Assembly: GCA_944322375.1 (NCBI GenBank)
Contig: CALUOX010000016.1
Location: forward strand, 1-38,321
Reading direction: 5' to 3'
Source: an uncultured Alistipes sp.
GTDB taxonomy: Bacteria > Bacteroidota > Bacteroidia > Bacteroidales > Rikenellaceae
Length of the DNA: 38,321 nucleotides
Of the stretch, positions 7,856-16,705 are shown in pieces. A program made the translations under genes and the position numbers. The notes under the pieces are model-generated. The model was not told where the DNA came from, did no database searches, and saw nothing but the letters and a program-made list of their open reading frames with translations. Each line of letters opens with the position of its first letter. Position 1 is the first letter of the stretch.

Positions 7856-8335
7856 ATGATGCAGAACATCCTTCGTTCCGTAAAATATTTTCTTCACCTC
7901 TGCGTTTTGTGTGCAGCGGTGATCTTCGCCATGCATTTCGCCGGACTGCTGGCCGTTCCGCTGCCCGAATTGCCCGCACTGCTCTTTTCATCGTGGCGGG
8001 GATGGGTGCTTGTAACGGCCGTTGTCGTGCTGTCGGCAGCCTATCCCTTTACCGGGTTCATCACGCGCCGCGTGGAGGGGGACATCGATGAGGATCGCGA
8101 ACGGATCGTCAATGCCTTCCGCAATGAGGGGTTCACCCTTGTGTCGCAGGATGATGAGGGGCTGACGTTCCGTGCCGTCTCGCCTTTGCGCCGGCTCTGG
8201 CTCCATCTGGACGACGAGGTGCGGGTGGCGCAGTTCGGACAATGGATCGAACTGGCGGGACAACGCCGGACGGTTGCCCGTGTCGCACCCCGGCTGGCAG
8301 CGTATGTCGCGGCCGGTGCACGCGACCGGGATTGA
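7856..8335 (+). CDS. Small membrane protein of unknown function
   Basis: A protein of about 159 residues that I do not recognise. Two hydrophobic segments (about residues 8-30 and 42-62) are followed by a soluble, charged C-terminal part rich in Glu/Asp/Arg (from about 68). The layout suggests a two-helix inner-membrane protein with a cytoplasmic tail. It starts 30 bp after ispH, and the S41 peptidase starts about 75 bp after its stop, so it is probably co-transcribed. Two adjacent ATG codons (7856, 7859) can serve as start. Confidence 0.65.
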   Translation: MMQNILRSVKYFLHLCVLCAAVIFAMHFAGLLAVPLPELPALLFSSWRGWVLVTAVVVLSAAYPFTGFITRRVEGDIDEDRERIVNAFRNEGFTLVSQDDEGLTFRAVSPLRRLWLHLDDEVRVAQFGQWIELAGQRRTVARVAPRLAAYVAAGARDRD

Positions 8336-8409
8336 ATTGAACAGTTGATTTCTCCATGCAGGCCGGCGGAAGGTCTGTCATGGAACCCATATCGAAAATT
8401 GGACAGGCA

Positions 8410-10071
8410 ATGAAACGGATGACAAAATATCTCGTCACGGTGGCTGCGGCTCTCGGTGTTGCGGGGCTTTGCACGTTCGCCGTGAAGAACGATTTCGGAC
8501 TGGCCCGCAACATGGAGACCCTGATCAACATGATGCGCGAACTGTCGATCTATTATGTCGATGAGATCGATGCCGACAACATGATGACCGATGCCGCCGC
8601 CGGCATGGTCCGGCGGCTCGACCCCTATACGGTCTATATGCCGGAGGAGGAGATGAACGACTTTGAGTTCCTTACGACGGGCAAATACGGCGGTGTCGGG
8701 GCGTTGATCCGCAAGAAGGGGGAGGGTGTCGTGATCGCGCAGCCCTACAAGGGATTTCCTGCCGACCGCGCAGGACTGCAGATCGGCGATCGGTTCATCG
8801 AGATCGCGGGGAAAGATGCCCGGACGATGACGACCGAACAGGTGAGTTCGCTGTTGAAGGGGACTCCCGATACGAAGGTTTCGATCAAGGTCGAGAAGCT
8901 GCTCACGGGAGAGGTCGAAGAGGTGAAACTGCGCAGGGAACGGATTACGATCTCCGGAGTGGGGTACGCGGGATTCGTTGCCGACAGCATCGGCTATATC
9001 CAGCACCGCGACTTCACGGACGGTTGCTACGAGGATATGCGGGAAGCTCTGGAGGGGTTGCAGGAGCGGGGGCTCAAGGCGTTGATTCTCGACTACCGCA
9101 ACAATGGCGGCGGGATCATGCAGGAGGCGGTCAAGATCGTTTCGATGTTCGTTCCGAAAGGTACGGAGGTGGTGACGACCAAAGGCCGCACCGAACACAA
9201 GGTCTATCGTACGCAAATGGAACCGATTGCGGCGGACCTGCCGGTCGTGGCGCTGGTCAACGACGGTTCGGCTTCGGCGGCGGAGATCGTTACGGGCGCC
9301 CTGCAGGATCTGGATCGAGGCGTGCTGATCGGGCAGCGCACGTTCGGAAAGGGGTTGGTGCAGACGACACGGCCGTTGGGATACAACAGTTTCCTGAAGG
9401 TCACGACGGCGAAGTATTACATCCCTTCGGGGCGGTGCATCCAGGCGGTTGACTACTCGTCGCGCGACGAGAAGGGGGCGGTTAAGAACGTCCCGGATTC
9501 GCTCATCCGCGAGTTCCGGACCAGCGGCGGCCGCAAGGTCTATGACGGCGGCGGAATCATGCCCGACGTGAAGTGCGACCCGGAATATATCAGCCGTTTT
9601 GCCGTAACGCTCTATGCCATGGGATATGTGGATGATTTTGCCGATCTCTATTTCCGCGAACACGGCATGCAGAAGCTCGATCCGCGGACCTTTACCCTGA
9701 CGGATGCCGATTATGACCGTTTCGTGGAGTTCATGGCCGACAAGGAGGTGAAGTATGAATCCGACACCCGTCGGGCGTTGAACCAGATCAAGGCCGCCGC
9801 CAGGGCCGATCTTTATGAAGAGTCGCTGGCCGATGAGATCGAGGCGATCGAATCGGGCTTGCGGGACGACAAGGCGACGAACCTCCAGACCTACAAACGC
9901 GAAATCCTTGAGACCCTCAACAATGCGGTGCTGTTGCGCTACTGTTATGCGGACGGAGTGACGGAGCACTCGTTGGAAGAGGATGCCGAGGTGCATCGTG
10001 CCGTCGATCTGTTGAACAATCCGGAGGAGTATCGTCATATCCTGCGGGAAGTGGACACGGTGCGCAAATAA
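8410..10071 (+). CDS. S41-family C-terminal processing peptidase
   Basis: A 553-residue exported protease of the CtpA/Prc type, acting in the periplasm. Residues 5-24 form an N-terminal membrane anchor or signal. Next come the S41 N-terminal helices (about 30-80), a PDZ domain (about 90-165) and the catalytic core. The core has LDYRNNGGG near 228-236, GSASAAE at 286-292 with the nucleophilic Ser, and Lys314 followed four residues later by Gln318 in GQRTFGKGLVQ. A charged ~200-residue C-terminal extension is usual for Bacteroidales members. The ATG at 8410 is chosen because it begins the basic-plus-hydrophobic leader; in-frame ATGs at 8356 and 8380 would add uncharacteristic residues. Confidence 0.92.
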   Translation: MKRMTKYLVTVAAALGVAGLCTFAVKNDFGLARNMETLINMMRELSIYYVDEIDADNMMTDAAAGMVRRLDPYTVYMPEEEMNDFEFLTTGKYGGVGALIRKKGEGVVIAQPYKGFPADRAGLQIGDRFIEIAGKDARTMTTEQVSSLLKGTPDTKVSIKVEKLLTGEVEEVKLRRERITISGVGYAGFVADSIGYIQHRDFTDGCYEDMREALEGLQERGLKALILDYRNNGGGIMQEAVKIVSMFVPKGTEVVTTKGRTEHKVYRTQMEPIAADLPVVALVNDGSASAAEIVTGALQDLDRGVLIGQRTFGKGLVQTTRPLGYNSFLKVTTAKYYIPSGRCIQAVDYSSRDEKGAVKNVPDSLIREFRTSGGRKVYDGGGIMPDVKCDPEYISRFAVTLYAMGYVDDFADLYFREHGMQKLDPRTFTLTDADYDRFVEFMADKEVKYESDTRRALNQIKAAARADLYEESLADEIEAIESGLRDDKATNLQTYKREILETLNNAVLLRYCYADGVTEHSLEEDAEVHRAVDLLNNPEEYRHILREVDTVRK

Positions 10072-10446
10072 TCGTTCCAGGGGGCAAAAAAACCGGGGGC
10101 GAATGAGAGAGACACGGGAGAACGAAGGAGGAACAGAACGCAGAGGGGAGAGGAACGAGGAAAGAGAGAAAAACAGGCCCCGGGTTAAACGCACAAAAGA
10201 CGGGTGCGAGAGAAGCAGGCTGGAAGAAGGAGAAAGAGGATAGAGATAGAAGGTGAGAGGAAAAAGGAGCAGATAATAGAGGAAATAGAAGGAGAAAGCG
10301 CCGGGAGAGGAAAAAGGGAGAAGAGAATCGGACCGGAAACAACGGAACGCGGAGACGAAGGAGAAGGCCGAAGAGACCTCCCGGAGAATTAACCCCGGAG
10401 AAGAAGCGTGAAAAACCGCGTGGATCGCAAAAAAAAAGAGGATATT
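10072..10446 (+). other. Purine-rich spacer before the sensor kinase
   Basis: No gene is visible. The plus strand from 10081 to 10380 is about 82% purine by my count, built from irregular GAGA/GGAA/AGAAGG strings without a fixed period. Purine content falls back at the kinase gene. I see no terminator hairpin after the peptidase gene and no consensus promoter. Confidence 0.75.
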
Positions 10447-11646
10447 ATGGCACGTCGGACATTGAAATCGCTGCTCACACGTTACTCCCTGTCGTTTCGC
10501 AACAGGGTGGTGACGATCGTTGTGGGAATGGTGATATGTACGTTGTCGCTGATCTATACGAACCGGATGGCACAGGACCTGCGGGAGAAGGAGCAGCACG
10601 ACGTCGATATCTGGGTGCTGGCAATGGAACAGGCCAATCGGGATGCCTTTGGCGGTGCGGTCAACGATCCGCTCATCCAGGGCATTCTGTCGAACCGCAA
10701 CAACATCCCCTTCATCATTACCGACGAAAAGCTCAATGTCATTCAGGCACACCTTGTTCCGCGCGAGGTGCTGGACCATCCCGACCGCCTGCGGCAGCAG
10801 ATCGACCGCTTCGTCGAGGAGAACCAGCCCAAACGGGTCAACTACTGGTGGAGCAGCGGACACAACCACATCATTTTCTACGGCAAGTCGCGGCTGCTCA
10901 AGTCGCTTTATCTGTTCCCCTACGTCCAGCTGGGCGTCATCATCTTCTTTATCTTCGTCGGGTTCATCGCCTTCCGGTCGTCGAAGCAGGACGAGCAGAA
11001 CCGGGTATGGATCGGACTGGCAAAGGAGACGGCGCACCAGTTGGGGACTCCGACGTCGTCGTTGTTGGGCTGGATCGAATACCTGCGCAGCCAGCCCGTG
11101 GATCAGGAGGCCGTCGAGGAGATGAACAAGGATCTGGCCCATCTGATGAAGATCGTGGACCGTTTTTCGAAGATCGGTTCCGAGACGGTTCTCCAGAAGG
11201 CGGTGATCAACGAGGTGGTCGGTGAGGCCGTGATGTACTTCCGCAAACGCATCCCGCGCAATGTTACGCTCGACTACAACGGTCTGGCGATGGCGCCCGT
11301 CGAGGCGAACATCAATCCCGCCCTGTTCGAGTGGGTGGTCGAGAACCTGATGAAGAATGCCCTTGACGCCCTGCAGGGGCGCGGCGTCATCGACGTGAAA
11401 CTCTCCTATGACGACCGGGTGGTGATGATCGATGTGCGCGATACGGGAAAAGGCATCCCGAAGAGCAACTGGAAACGGATCTTCGAACCCGGCTTTACAA
11501 CCAAGACGCGCGGCTGGGGCCTCGGGCTGTCGTTGTCGCGTCGCATCATCGAGGAGTACCACAACGGCAAGATTGCGGTGGTGAACTCGGAACTTGGCAA
11601 GGGTACGACGATCCGTATTACGCTCAAACGACTCTTCGACGCATGA
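10447..11646 (+). CDS. Membrane sensor histidine kinase
   Basis: A 399-residue two-component kinase. Transmembrane helices lie at about 20-38 and 158-177, enclosing a ~120-residue periplasmic sensor domain of no recognised family. The H-box AKETAHQLGTPTSS puts the phospho-accepting His at 197. The N-box is ENLMKNALDAL, and the ATP lid holds DTGKGIP and GWGLGLSLSRRII. There is no HAMP domain and no adjacent response regulator, so it is an orphan here. The ATG at 10447 is preferred over the upstream GTG (10408), because it immediately precedes the basic residues and first helix. The last four bases overlap the next gene (ATGA). Confidence 0.9.
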   Translation: MARRTLKSLLTRYSLSFRNRVVTIVVGMVICTLSLIYTNRMAQDLREKEQHDVDIWVLAMEQANRDAFGGAVNDPLIQGILSNRNNIPFIITDEKLNVIQAHLVPREVLDHPDRLRQQIDRFVEENQPKRVNYWWSSGHNHIIFYGKSRLLKSLYLFPYVQLGVIIFFIFVGFIAFRSSKQDEQNRVWIGLAKETAHQLGTPTSSLLGWIEYLRSQPVDQEAVEEMNKDLAHLMKIVDRFSKIGSETVLQKAVINEVVGEAVMYFRKRIPRNVTLDYNGLAMAPVEANINPALFEWVVENLMKNALDALQGRGVIDVKLSYDDRVVMIDVRDTGKGIPKSNWKRIFEPGFTTKTRGWGLGLSLSRRIIEEYHNGKIAVVNSELGKGTTIRITLKRLFDA

Positions 11647-12638
11647 TACCGCTCGACGATACGCTCACGTCGGCCGTCATGGCCGCGGCCGACTCCGCGG
11701 AGCGGATCTCGATTCCGGCTCCGGCGGTCGATTCCGTGGTGACGGCCGGCAGTGCCCTGCCCGGTTGCATGGAGACGGCGACAGCCGTCTATCCGCACGT
11801 CGATACGCTGTCGGCGGCTGAGCGGTGCTCGACGATTGGCGGATGGCTGTCCGACTGGACGGAGGGTCTTCGGACGGCCTCTTCGCTGACGGACGTCTCG
11901 GCCGTGGAGCTCTTCGGTCCGGCCTCGATACGCTGCGACAGTGTGGCTGCCGCAGCGCCGATGGTCGAGACGCTCGCTCAGACGACGACCTTTCAGATCG
12001 TGGTATTGCTGTTTGCCGCCTTCTATCTGTTGGTGCTCTATGCCGATTCCAGCGAGGTGCGGCTGTTGGTTGACAGCTTCGGGTTCGATCGCAACGCCGG
12101 ACAGCGGATCCTCGGGAAAAGGGGAATCTTCCACTCCCAGTTCCTGCGCCGGTACTCGGTGCTCGGTGCCGTGGGCCTCGGGGTGCTGACGGTGAAGCTC
12201 TGTGACGAGTGGATGCCTGCCGGCAGTTTCTCCATGCTGGATCCGCTGGTGCGTCAGGGTTTCGGAATTCTGGTCATGCTGGTCATCGAGGTGATCTTCC
12301 TCGTGCAGGCCGCCGTGTTGTGGGGAGTCGGTCAGGTGACGCTCTCGCAATCGTTCATATCGACACTGCTGTACGTCAAACAGGTTCATTTCGCTCGCGC
12401 CGTGTTGCTCGTCCAACCGTTGATCCTGCTCTCCGTCTTGTGCCCTCCCGGCTCCGGAATGGGCTGGATCTATCTGATCTTCACGCTGATCGCCGCGGCT
12501 GTTCTGATGTATCTGCGGGAGGCGCATGCGCTGTTTGTCGCAAAAAAAATTTCGAATTTGCATTGGTTTTTGTACCTTTGCACCATCGAAACTGCACCCA
12601 TCGCTTTTGCGGTGCTCATGTTGATAAAACACAGTTGA
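11643..12638 (+). CDS. DUF4271-family membrane protein
   Basis: A 331-residue protein. The first ~110 residues are soluble, of low complexity and rich in Ala, Ser and Asp. From about 116 there are six or so hydrophobic helices, with a conserved-looking loop around FGFDRNAGQRILGKRGIFHS-type sequence near 140-160. It resembles the DUF4271 proteins that sit just before uroporphyrinogen-III synthase in many Bacteroidales; their function is unknown to me. It overlaps the kinase gene by 4 bp, so translation is probably coupled. Its last ~65 bp contain the promoter of the next gene. Confidence 0.75.
   Translation: MIPLDDTLTSAVMAAADSAERISIPAPAVDSVVTAGSALPGCMETATAVYPHVDTLSAAERCSTIGGWLSDWTEGLRTASSLTDVSAVELFGPASIRCDSVAAAAPMVETLAQTTTFQIVVLLFAAFYLLVLYADSSEVRLLVDSFGFDRNAGQRILGKRGIFHSQFLRRYSVLGAVGLGVLTVKLCDEWMPAGSFSMLDPLVRQGFGILVMLVIEVIFLVQAAVLWGVGQVTLSQSFISTLLYVKQVHFARAVLLVQPLILLSVLCPPGSGMGWIYLIFTLIAAAVLMYLREAHALFVAKKISNLHWFLYLCTIETAPIAFAVLMLIKHS
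12573..12580 (+). promoter_or_regulatory. -7 element for hemD inside the DUF4271 gene
   Basis: TACCTTTG matches TAnnTTTG. A TTCG at 12551-12554 (18-nt spacer) is a weak -33. Transcription would start near 12587, about 50 nt before the hemD ATG at 12640, allowing hemD-rnpA-yidD to be expressed apart from the kinase operon. Confidence 0.55.
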
Positions 12639-12639
12639 A

Positions 12640-13500
12640 ATGAGTGTAACGAAGATCAGCAAGATTCTTGTTTCGCAGCCACAACCGGCGGTGCCCGAGA
12701 AATCGCCGTTTTACGAGTTGGCGCAGCGATACCATATAAACGTCGATTATCATCCGTTGATTCGTGTGGCGGGCGTTTCGCTGAAGGAGTACCGGCAGCA
12801 GCGGGTGGAGATTCTCGACCATACGGCGGTGATTTTCACTTCGCGGACGACGGTTGACAGTTTCTTCCATATCTGCGAGGAGGCGCGGATCACCGTACCC
12901 GAAACGATGAAGTACATCTGTCAGACGGAGGCTGTCGCGCTCTATCTGCAGAAGTATATCGTCTATCGCAAGCGAAAGATTTCGTTTGCCGACGGATCGT
13001 TCACGAACCTGATCGAACTGCTTATCAAGCATAAGGAGGAGAAGTTCCTGCTGACATTGAGCGAGCCGCACAGACCCGATCTTCCCGAGACGATGACCAA
13101 ACTGAAGTTCTCGTTCGATCCGGTCATTCTGGCACGTACGGTTGCCACCGACAGCTCGGACATCGACATCCATTCGTATGATGTCATCGGCATCTATTCG
13201 CCTTCGGAGGTGAAGGTGTTGATCGAGCAGTTCGGCAAGGAGCTGCCGACGATCGCTACCTTTGGCGAAGGCGCGCTACGCTGTGCGCTCGATGCGGGAC
13301 TTGACGTGCGGATCAAGGCTCCGACGCCCGAGGCTCCGTCGATGGCCAAGGCGATCGACCTCTATATCGGGCAGGTACATGCCGGCAAGGAGGTCGAGGC
13401 GGCGCAATTCGTCGCCGATGAGAAACGCGAGGAGTTCATCCGCACGCAGCAGCACAAACTGGCCAAAAAGAGCCGGAGCCGCCGTACGTCGGCCAAGTAA
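12640..13500 (+). CDS. hemD: Uroporphyrinogen-III synthase-like protein
   Basis: A 286-residue protein with two Rossmann-like lobes, as in HemD, which cyclises hydroxymethylbilane to uroporphyrinogen III in tetrapyrrole synthesis. The first lobe holds the HTAVIFTSRTTVDSFF motif near 48-63, equivalent to the family's 'vvFTSxnaV'. The second lobe has DVIGIYSPSEVKVLIEQF near 180-197. The C-terminus adds a basic Lys/Arg tail. HemD proteins share little sequence, so the assignment rests on fold pattern and on the DUF4271-hemD-rnpA-yidD order known from Bacteroidales. The start lies 1 bp after the preceding stop, behind its own -7 element. Confidence 0.8.
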   Translation: MSVTKISKILVSQPQPAVPEKSPFYELAQRYHINVDYHPLIRVAGVSLKEYRQQRVEILDHTAVIFTSRTTVDSFFHICEEARITVPETMKYICQTEAVALYLQKYIVYRKRKISFADGSFTNLIELLIKHKEEKFLLTLSEPHRPDLPETMTKLKFSFDPVILARTVATDSSDIDIHSYDVIGIYSPSEVKVLIEQFGKELPTIATFGEGALRCALDAGLDVRIKAPTPEAPSMAKAIDLYIGQVHAGKEVEAAQFVADEKREEFIRTQQHKLAKKSRSRRTSAK

Positions 13501-13645
13501 CCCGGTTCCGGACAGACGGTTGCGGGCGGCGGATTGCGGGCGGCAGGCGTTGTGCGGCAATGGATCCGCATGTCGTGCCGATCGTCTCTGCAGGCCGGGC
13601 CGAATCCTGTCCGAACAGCCGTCCCGGCGGCCCTGAAACAAAACG

Positions 13646-14020
13646 ATGATGACATCCCGAACCTTATCCCGTGCCGAACGTTTGCGAACGCTGGGAGCTG
13701 TCCGACGGCTGTTTGCCTCCGGAGAGTCGGGGTTTGTCCATCCGTTCCGTTACCTGTTCTATGCGGAGGGGGACGACCGGATGTCTGTCGAGCTGTTGGT
13801 CTCGGTGCCGAAAAAGTTCCATAAGCGGGCAAATCGGCGCAATCGGCTGCGGCGCCGCACGAAAGAGGCTTACAGGCTCAACAAGGAGCGGCTTGCGGAC
13901 TGCGGGAAGTCGGCGGCCGTCGATCTGGCGTTGATCTACTCCTCGCGGGAGATTTTACCTTATAAAACGATCGAACATGCCGTCCGAAAGATTCTGTCGC
14001 AGATTGCTGAACGGATGTAA
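13646..14020 (+). CDS. rnpA: Ribonuclease P protein component
   Basis: A 124-residue basic protein that binds RNase P RNA and helps remove tRNA 5' leaders. The signature [17 protein letters not shown] (about residues 57-73) is the RNR motif that contacts the RNA. Upstream the [11 protein letters not shown] strand matches the family, and [12 protein letters not shown] near 99-110 closes the domain. Start ATG at 13646 or 13649. Its 3' end overlaps yidD by 44 bp. Here it is coupled to hemD rather than to rpmH, a common Bacteroidales arrangement. Confidence 0.93.
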   Translation: MMTSRTLSRAERLRTLGAVRRLFASGESGFVHPFRYLFYAEGDDRMSVELLVSVPKKFHKRANRRNRLRRRTKEAYRLNKERLADCGKSAAVDLALIYSSREILPYKTIEHAVRKILSQIAERM

Positions 14021-14237
14021 GCGTGCGGCGGCATTTCCGTTGATCCTGCTCGTGAAGATCTATCAGTATTGCATATCGCCGTTCACGCCGCCGTCGTGCC
14101 GTTTTACCCCGACCTGTTCGCAGTATGCCGTCGAGGCGCTGCGGAAGTACGGGCCGATCAAGGGGGGCTGGTTGACACTCAAGCGGTTGTCGCGTTGCCA
14201 TCCCTGGGGCGGCAGCGGTTACGATCCCGTGCCTTAG
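13977..14237 (+). CDS. yidD: YidD-family membrane protein insertion factor
   Basis: An 86-residue membrane-associated protein of the YidD family, which assists insertion of inner-membrane proteins next to YidC. The diagnostic core is visible: [20 protein letters not shown] (about 30-49), then [13 protein letters not shown], and the invariant end [14 protein letters not shown]. Three Cys are in the conserved places. The ATG at 13977 overlaps rnpA by 44 bp and gives about 15 residues more than usual, so a later non-ATG start is possible. The rnpA-yidD pairing is highly conserved in bacteria. Confidence 0.92.
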   Translation: MPSERFCRRLLNGCKRAAAFPLILLVKIYQYCISPFTPPSCRFTPTCSQYAVEALRKYGPIKGGWLTLKRLSRCHPWGGSGYDPVP

Positions 14238-14477
14238 GGCGGAAAGAGTCCGTCTCTCCGTGTGGTGTGAGATTGCTCTTATGGACGAGGTCCACTCCCT
14301 TATTCTTTTTATCTTATGTCGGCGAAAACCCTCGGAACAACAGCAGACGAGGGCCTGTCAACTGTTTGGAATCCGCAGGGGCAGCCTGTTTACGGACCAA
14401 CCTGTGCCTTGTGGGAAGGCCCTTCTCTCGTCCCGTTTCGCGTGTTCGGGTCACGTCGCAGGTACCGGTTCCGGATG

Positions 14478-16304
14478 TTACAGTTCGCGAATGATCTTAT
14501 AGGTGGTTTGCAGCATCGTCTTTCCGTCGCGAAGTCGCACCGCCGAACTGTCGGGCGTAATCACACGTCCCGACGTACAGTCGTAGATCGTGGCTCCCGA
14601 CGCATCGACAACCCCGAAGCCGTTGTTGAAGCAGTAATAGCCGAACTTCGGAAGAGTCGGATTGACAATGTCCCGACTCAAGGTAAAGTCCGCATGGTCG
14701 ATTCCCATCTGGGCAAGCAACGTCGCCGCAAGATCGGTCTGCGAAGCGTATGCCTCGATGACGGCGGGGTGTCGTACGGCTCCGCCCAGCCACAACATCG
14801 GAATGCGGTGACGCAGCACGTCGCTGTTGCCGATTCCGTAGGGGTAGGGGTAGGCGTGGTCGGCGATGAGGACGATCAGCAGGTTGTCCCATACGGGGGA
14901 CTGCTTCATGCGTTCAACAAACCGCTCCAGACAGTCGTCCACGAAGGCCATCGAGTTGAGCATCGGATCCTCGAACTTCGACATCGGCACGTCGAAAGGC
15001 TCGTGACTCGAAAGGGTCAGCATCGCGGCAAGAAAGGGCGAGTTCGTCCTGGCCTCGGCGAGGACATGATCCGTGAAGGCCTCCATGACCACGTCATCGG
15101 CATATCCCCATTTTGACGTCGGAGCATCGAAATGGAGCTCCTTTTGCCAGATCAGCCGGTCGAATCCCGTTCCATAGAGATACGAGGAGGTATTGGTGAA
15201 GTTGAGGTCGCCGCCGTACATGAAACTTGTCGAGTACCCCGCGTCACGCAGCGAGCGGGCGATCGACGGCAGGCGCTGACTCTTGATCGGGAGCTTCATG
15301 ATCGACATCTTGGGCTGGGCCGGAAATCCGCTCAGCACGGCTACCGTACCGCGGTCGGTACGGAACGAACTGGCGATAAGATTGTCGAAATAGATCCCTT
15401 CGGACTTCAGACGTTGAAAATTCGGAGCGACGGCCTCGCCGTCAACTGTAGCGTCGGCCGTCGAGGTTCCGAAGCTCTCGACCAGGAAGAGCACGATGTC
15501 GGGACGGTTCGTCCGCAGCAGCGTATCGGCCGGGCCTGCGGGCGTACGGTCGCCCCGTATGCGGTCGAAGTTCGCGGCACGTTCGCTCTCCGGATAGAAT
15601 TCGTATTCGAACAGCTCCTTGTCGCCGGCGGCCAATGTCGAGAGGAAGGAGAAAAGCGGGTTGACGGCTGCATGGTTGAGGAACATCTTCCCGCTGAAAT
15701 AGACCTTCGAAACATTGGCCGTTGCAACGGTGACCCCTCCCCGTATGGCAAGGAAAACCACGCCGGCGGTTACAAGCAGCGCTGCGGAGAATGCCGGACG
15801 ATGTACTTTCCGCGGTTGCGGATCGAACAGCCCTGCAATACGGAGATAGCAGAAGGCGTACACGGCAAAGAGAATCAGTACGATGGCGATACATCCGATC
15901 AACTGTCCGGTCGTAACGCTTGCCATTGCCTCCTGCGGCGATGCGAGGTATTGCAGGACGGAGCTGTCGAGCGGGAAGGCCCAGTATTCGTAGAGGACGA
16001 GGTTTCCGGTAAAGGCCGCGGCGGCGATGAAGGCGATCACCAGCAGGTAGCCCTTCATCACGACGCGCCAGCAGCGGGCGGGAATCCACAGTGCGAGTCC
16101 CGTAATCAGCAGCGGCAGTGCCGTAATGTATCCCGCAACGGTCAGATCGAGTTTCAATCCGTTGATTACCACGGCCATCCATTCGGCTGCCGATGCCTGT
16201 GCGGCCTGTGCGGAGTACCACAACAGAAAGAGTGGTTTCTGCAACGCCATCAATACGACCGTCGTCAGAAAGAGCGCTGCAAGAAAATAGAAGTTTCGTT
16301 TCAT
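14478..16304 (-). CDS. LTA synthase-like membrane sulfatase-fold phosphotransferase
   Basis: A 608-residue protein with five N-terminal transmembrane helices (within 1-190) and a periplasmic alkaline-phosphatase-fold domain. Metal and catalytic residues can be seen: Glu276 in VLFLVESFG, Thr320 in FRTDRGTVAVLSGFP as likely nucleophile (Thr316 is an alternative), His434 in LSSHEPF, and Asp482/His483 in IADHAYPYPYG. The family includes LtaS and phosphoethanolamine or phosphoglycerol transferases. Bacteroidota have no classical lipoteichoic acid, so transfer of a phospho-group to lipid A or a glycan is likelier; this is inference. The ATG at 16304 precedes the first helix. An upstream in-frame extension runs into a 110-bp duplication and is not convincing. 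It converges on yidD. Confidence 0.88.
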   Translation of the reverse strand: MKRNFYFLAALFLTTVVLMALQKPLFLLWYSAQAAQASAAEWMAVVINGLKLDLTVAGYITALPLLITGLALWIPARCWRVVMKGYLLVIAFIAAAAFTGNLVLYEYWAFPLDSSVLQYLASPQEAMASVTTGQLIGCIAIVLILFAVYAFCYLRIAGLFDPQPRKVHRPAFSAALLVTAGVVFLAIRGGVTVATANVSKVYFSGKMFLNHAAVNPLFSFLSTLAAGDKELFEYEFYPESERAANFDRIRGDRTPAGPADTLLRTNRPDIVLFLVESFGTSTADATVDGEAVAPNFQRLKSEGIYFDNLIASSFRTDRGTVAVLSGFPAQPKMSIMKLPIKSQRLPSIARSLRDAGYSTSFMYGGDLNFTNTSSYLYGTGFDRLIWQKELHFDAPTSKWGYADDVVMEAFTDHVLAEARTNSPFLAAMLTLSSHEPFDVPMSKFEDPMLNSMAFVDDCLERFVERMKQSPVWDNLLIVLIADHAYPYPYGIGNSDVLRHRIPMLWLGGAVRHPAVIEAYASQTDLAATLLAQMGIDHADFTLSRDIVNPTLPKFGYYCFNNGFGVVDASGATIYDCTSGRVITPDSSAVRLRDGKTMLQTTYKIIREL

Positions 16305-16310
16305 CTCATG

Positions 16311-16482
16311 TCCATTATGATCCGGGTTCCCGATTGTTTGGCCTCTGCCGGGGCGTTTGCTGCAGGAGTCAGCCATATCATCTTCCGAAGCCTACCTCCT
16401 CAGTCTTGTTCCCGCCCCGGTCCATTATGATCCGGGTTCCCGATTGTTTGGCCTCTGCCGGGGCGTTTGCTGCGGGAGTCAG
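16311..16482. repeat. 62-bp direct repeat, period 110 bp
   Basis: Bases 16311-16372 recur at 16421-16482 with one difference (A at 16364, G at 16474). The 48 bases after copy 1 also resemble those after copy 2, but diverged, so the original event was probably a ~110-bp tandem duplication. Copy 1 ends 7 bp upstream of the LTA-synthase-like gene's start codon, so the duplication lies in its control or leader region. Confidence 0.85.
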
Positions 16483-16705
16483 GAGTATTATCTTTTGAGG
16501 CCTTGCCCCTCCCTCCAGCTTTGCTCCTGTCCCGTCATTCGGGGACTGTTTGAGCGCCGGTCTCCGTCTGAGCCTGCCCGAATCTTTGATCCAGTCTCTG
16601 ATCCGGTCAGCCTTTGCCTGCCTCAGTCTGCCTCTGCCGCCTCAACCTGCCTTGTTCGTTTTACCCGTCTTGCCCGGCTGTAAGTGCCCGGATTCCGGTC
16701 GCAGC

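Noticed and set aside
8041-11562. Very long open frame (over 1100 codons) on the minus strand
   Set aside because: It lies opposite the S41 peptidase, the purine-rich spacer and the sensor kinase. It is a composition shadow of high-GC codons and the purine tract, and has no recognisable domain.
16305-16376. N-terminal extension of the LTA-synthase-like protein
   Set aside because: The extra 24 residues come from the duplicated 62-bp sequence and lack a signal or helix; ATG 16304 begins the first membrane segment.
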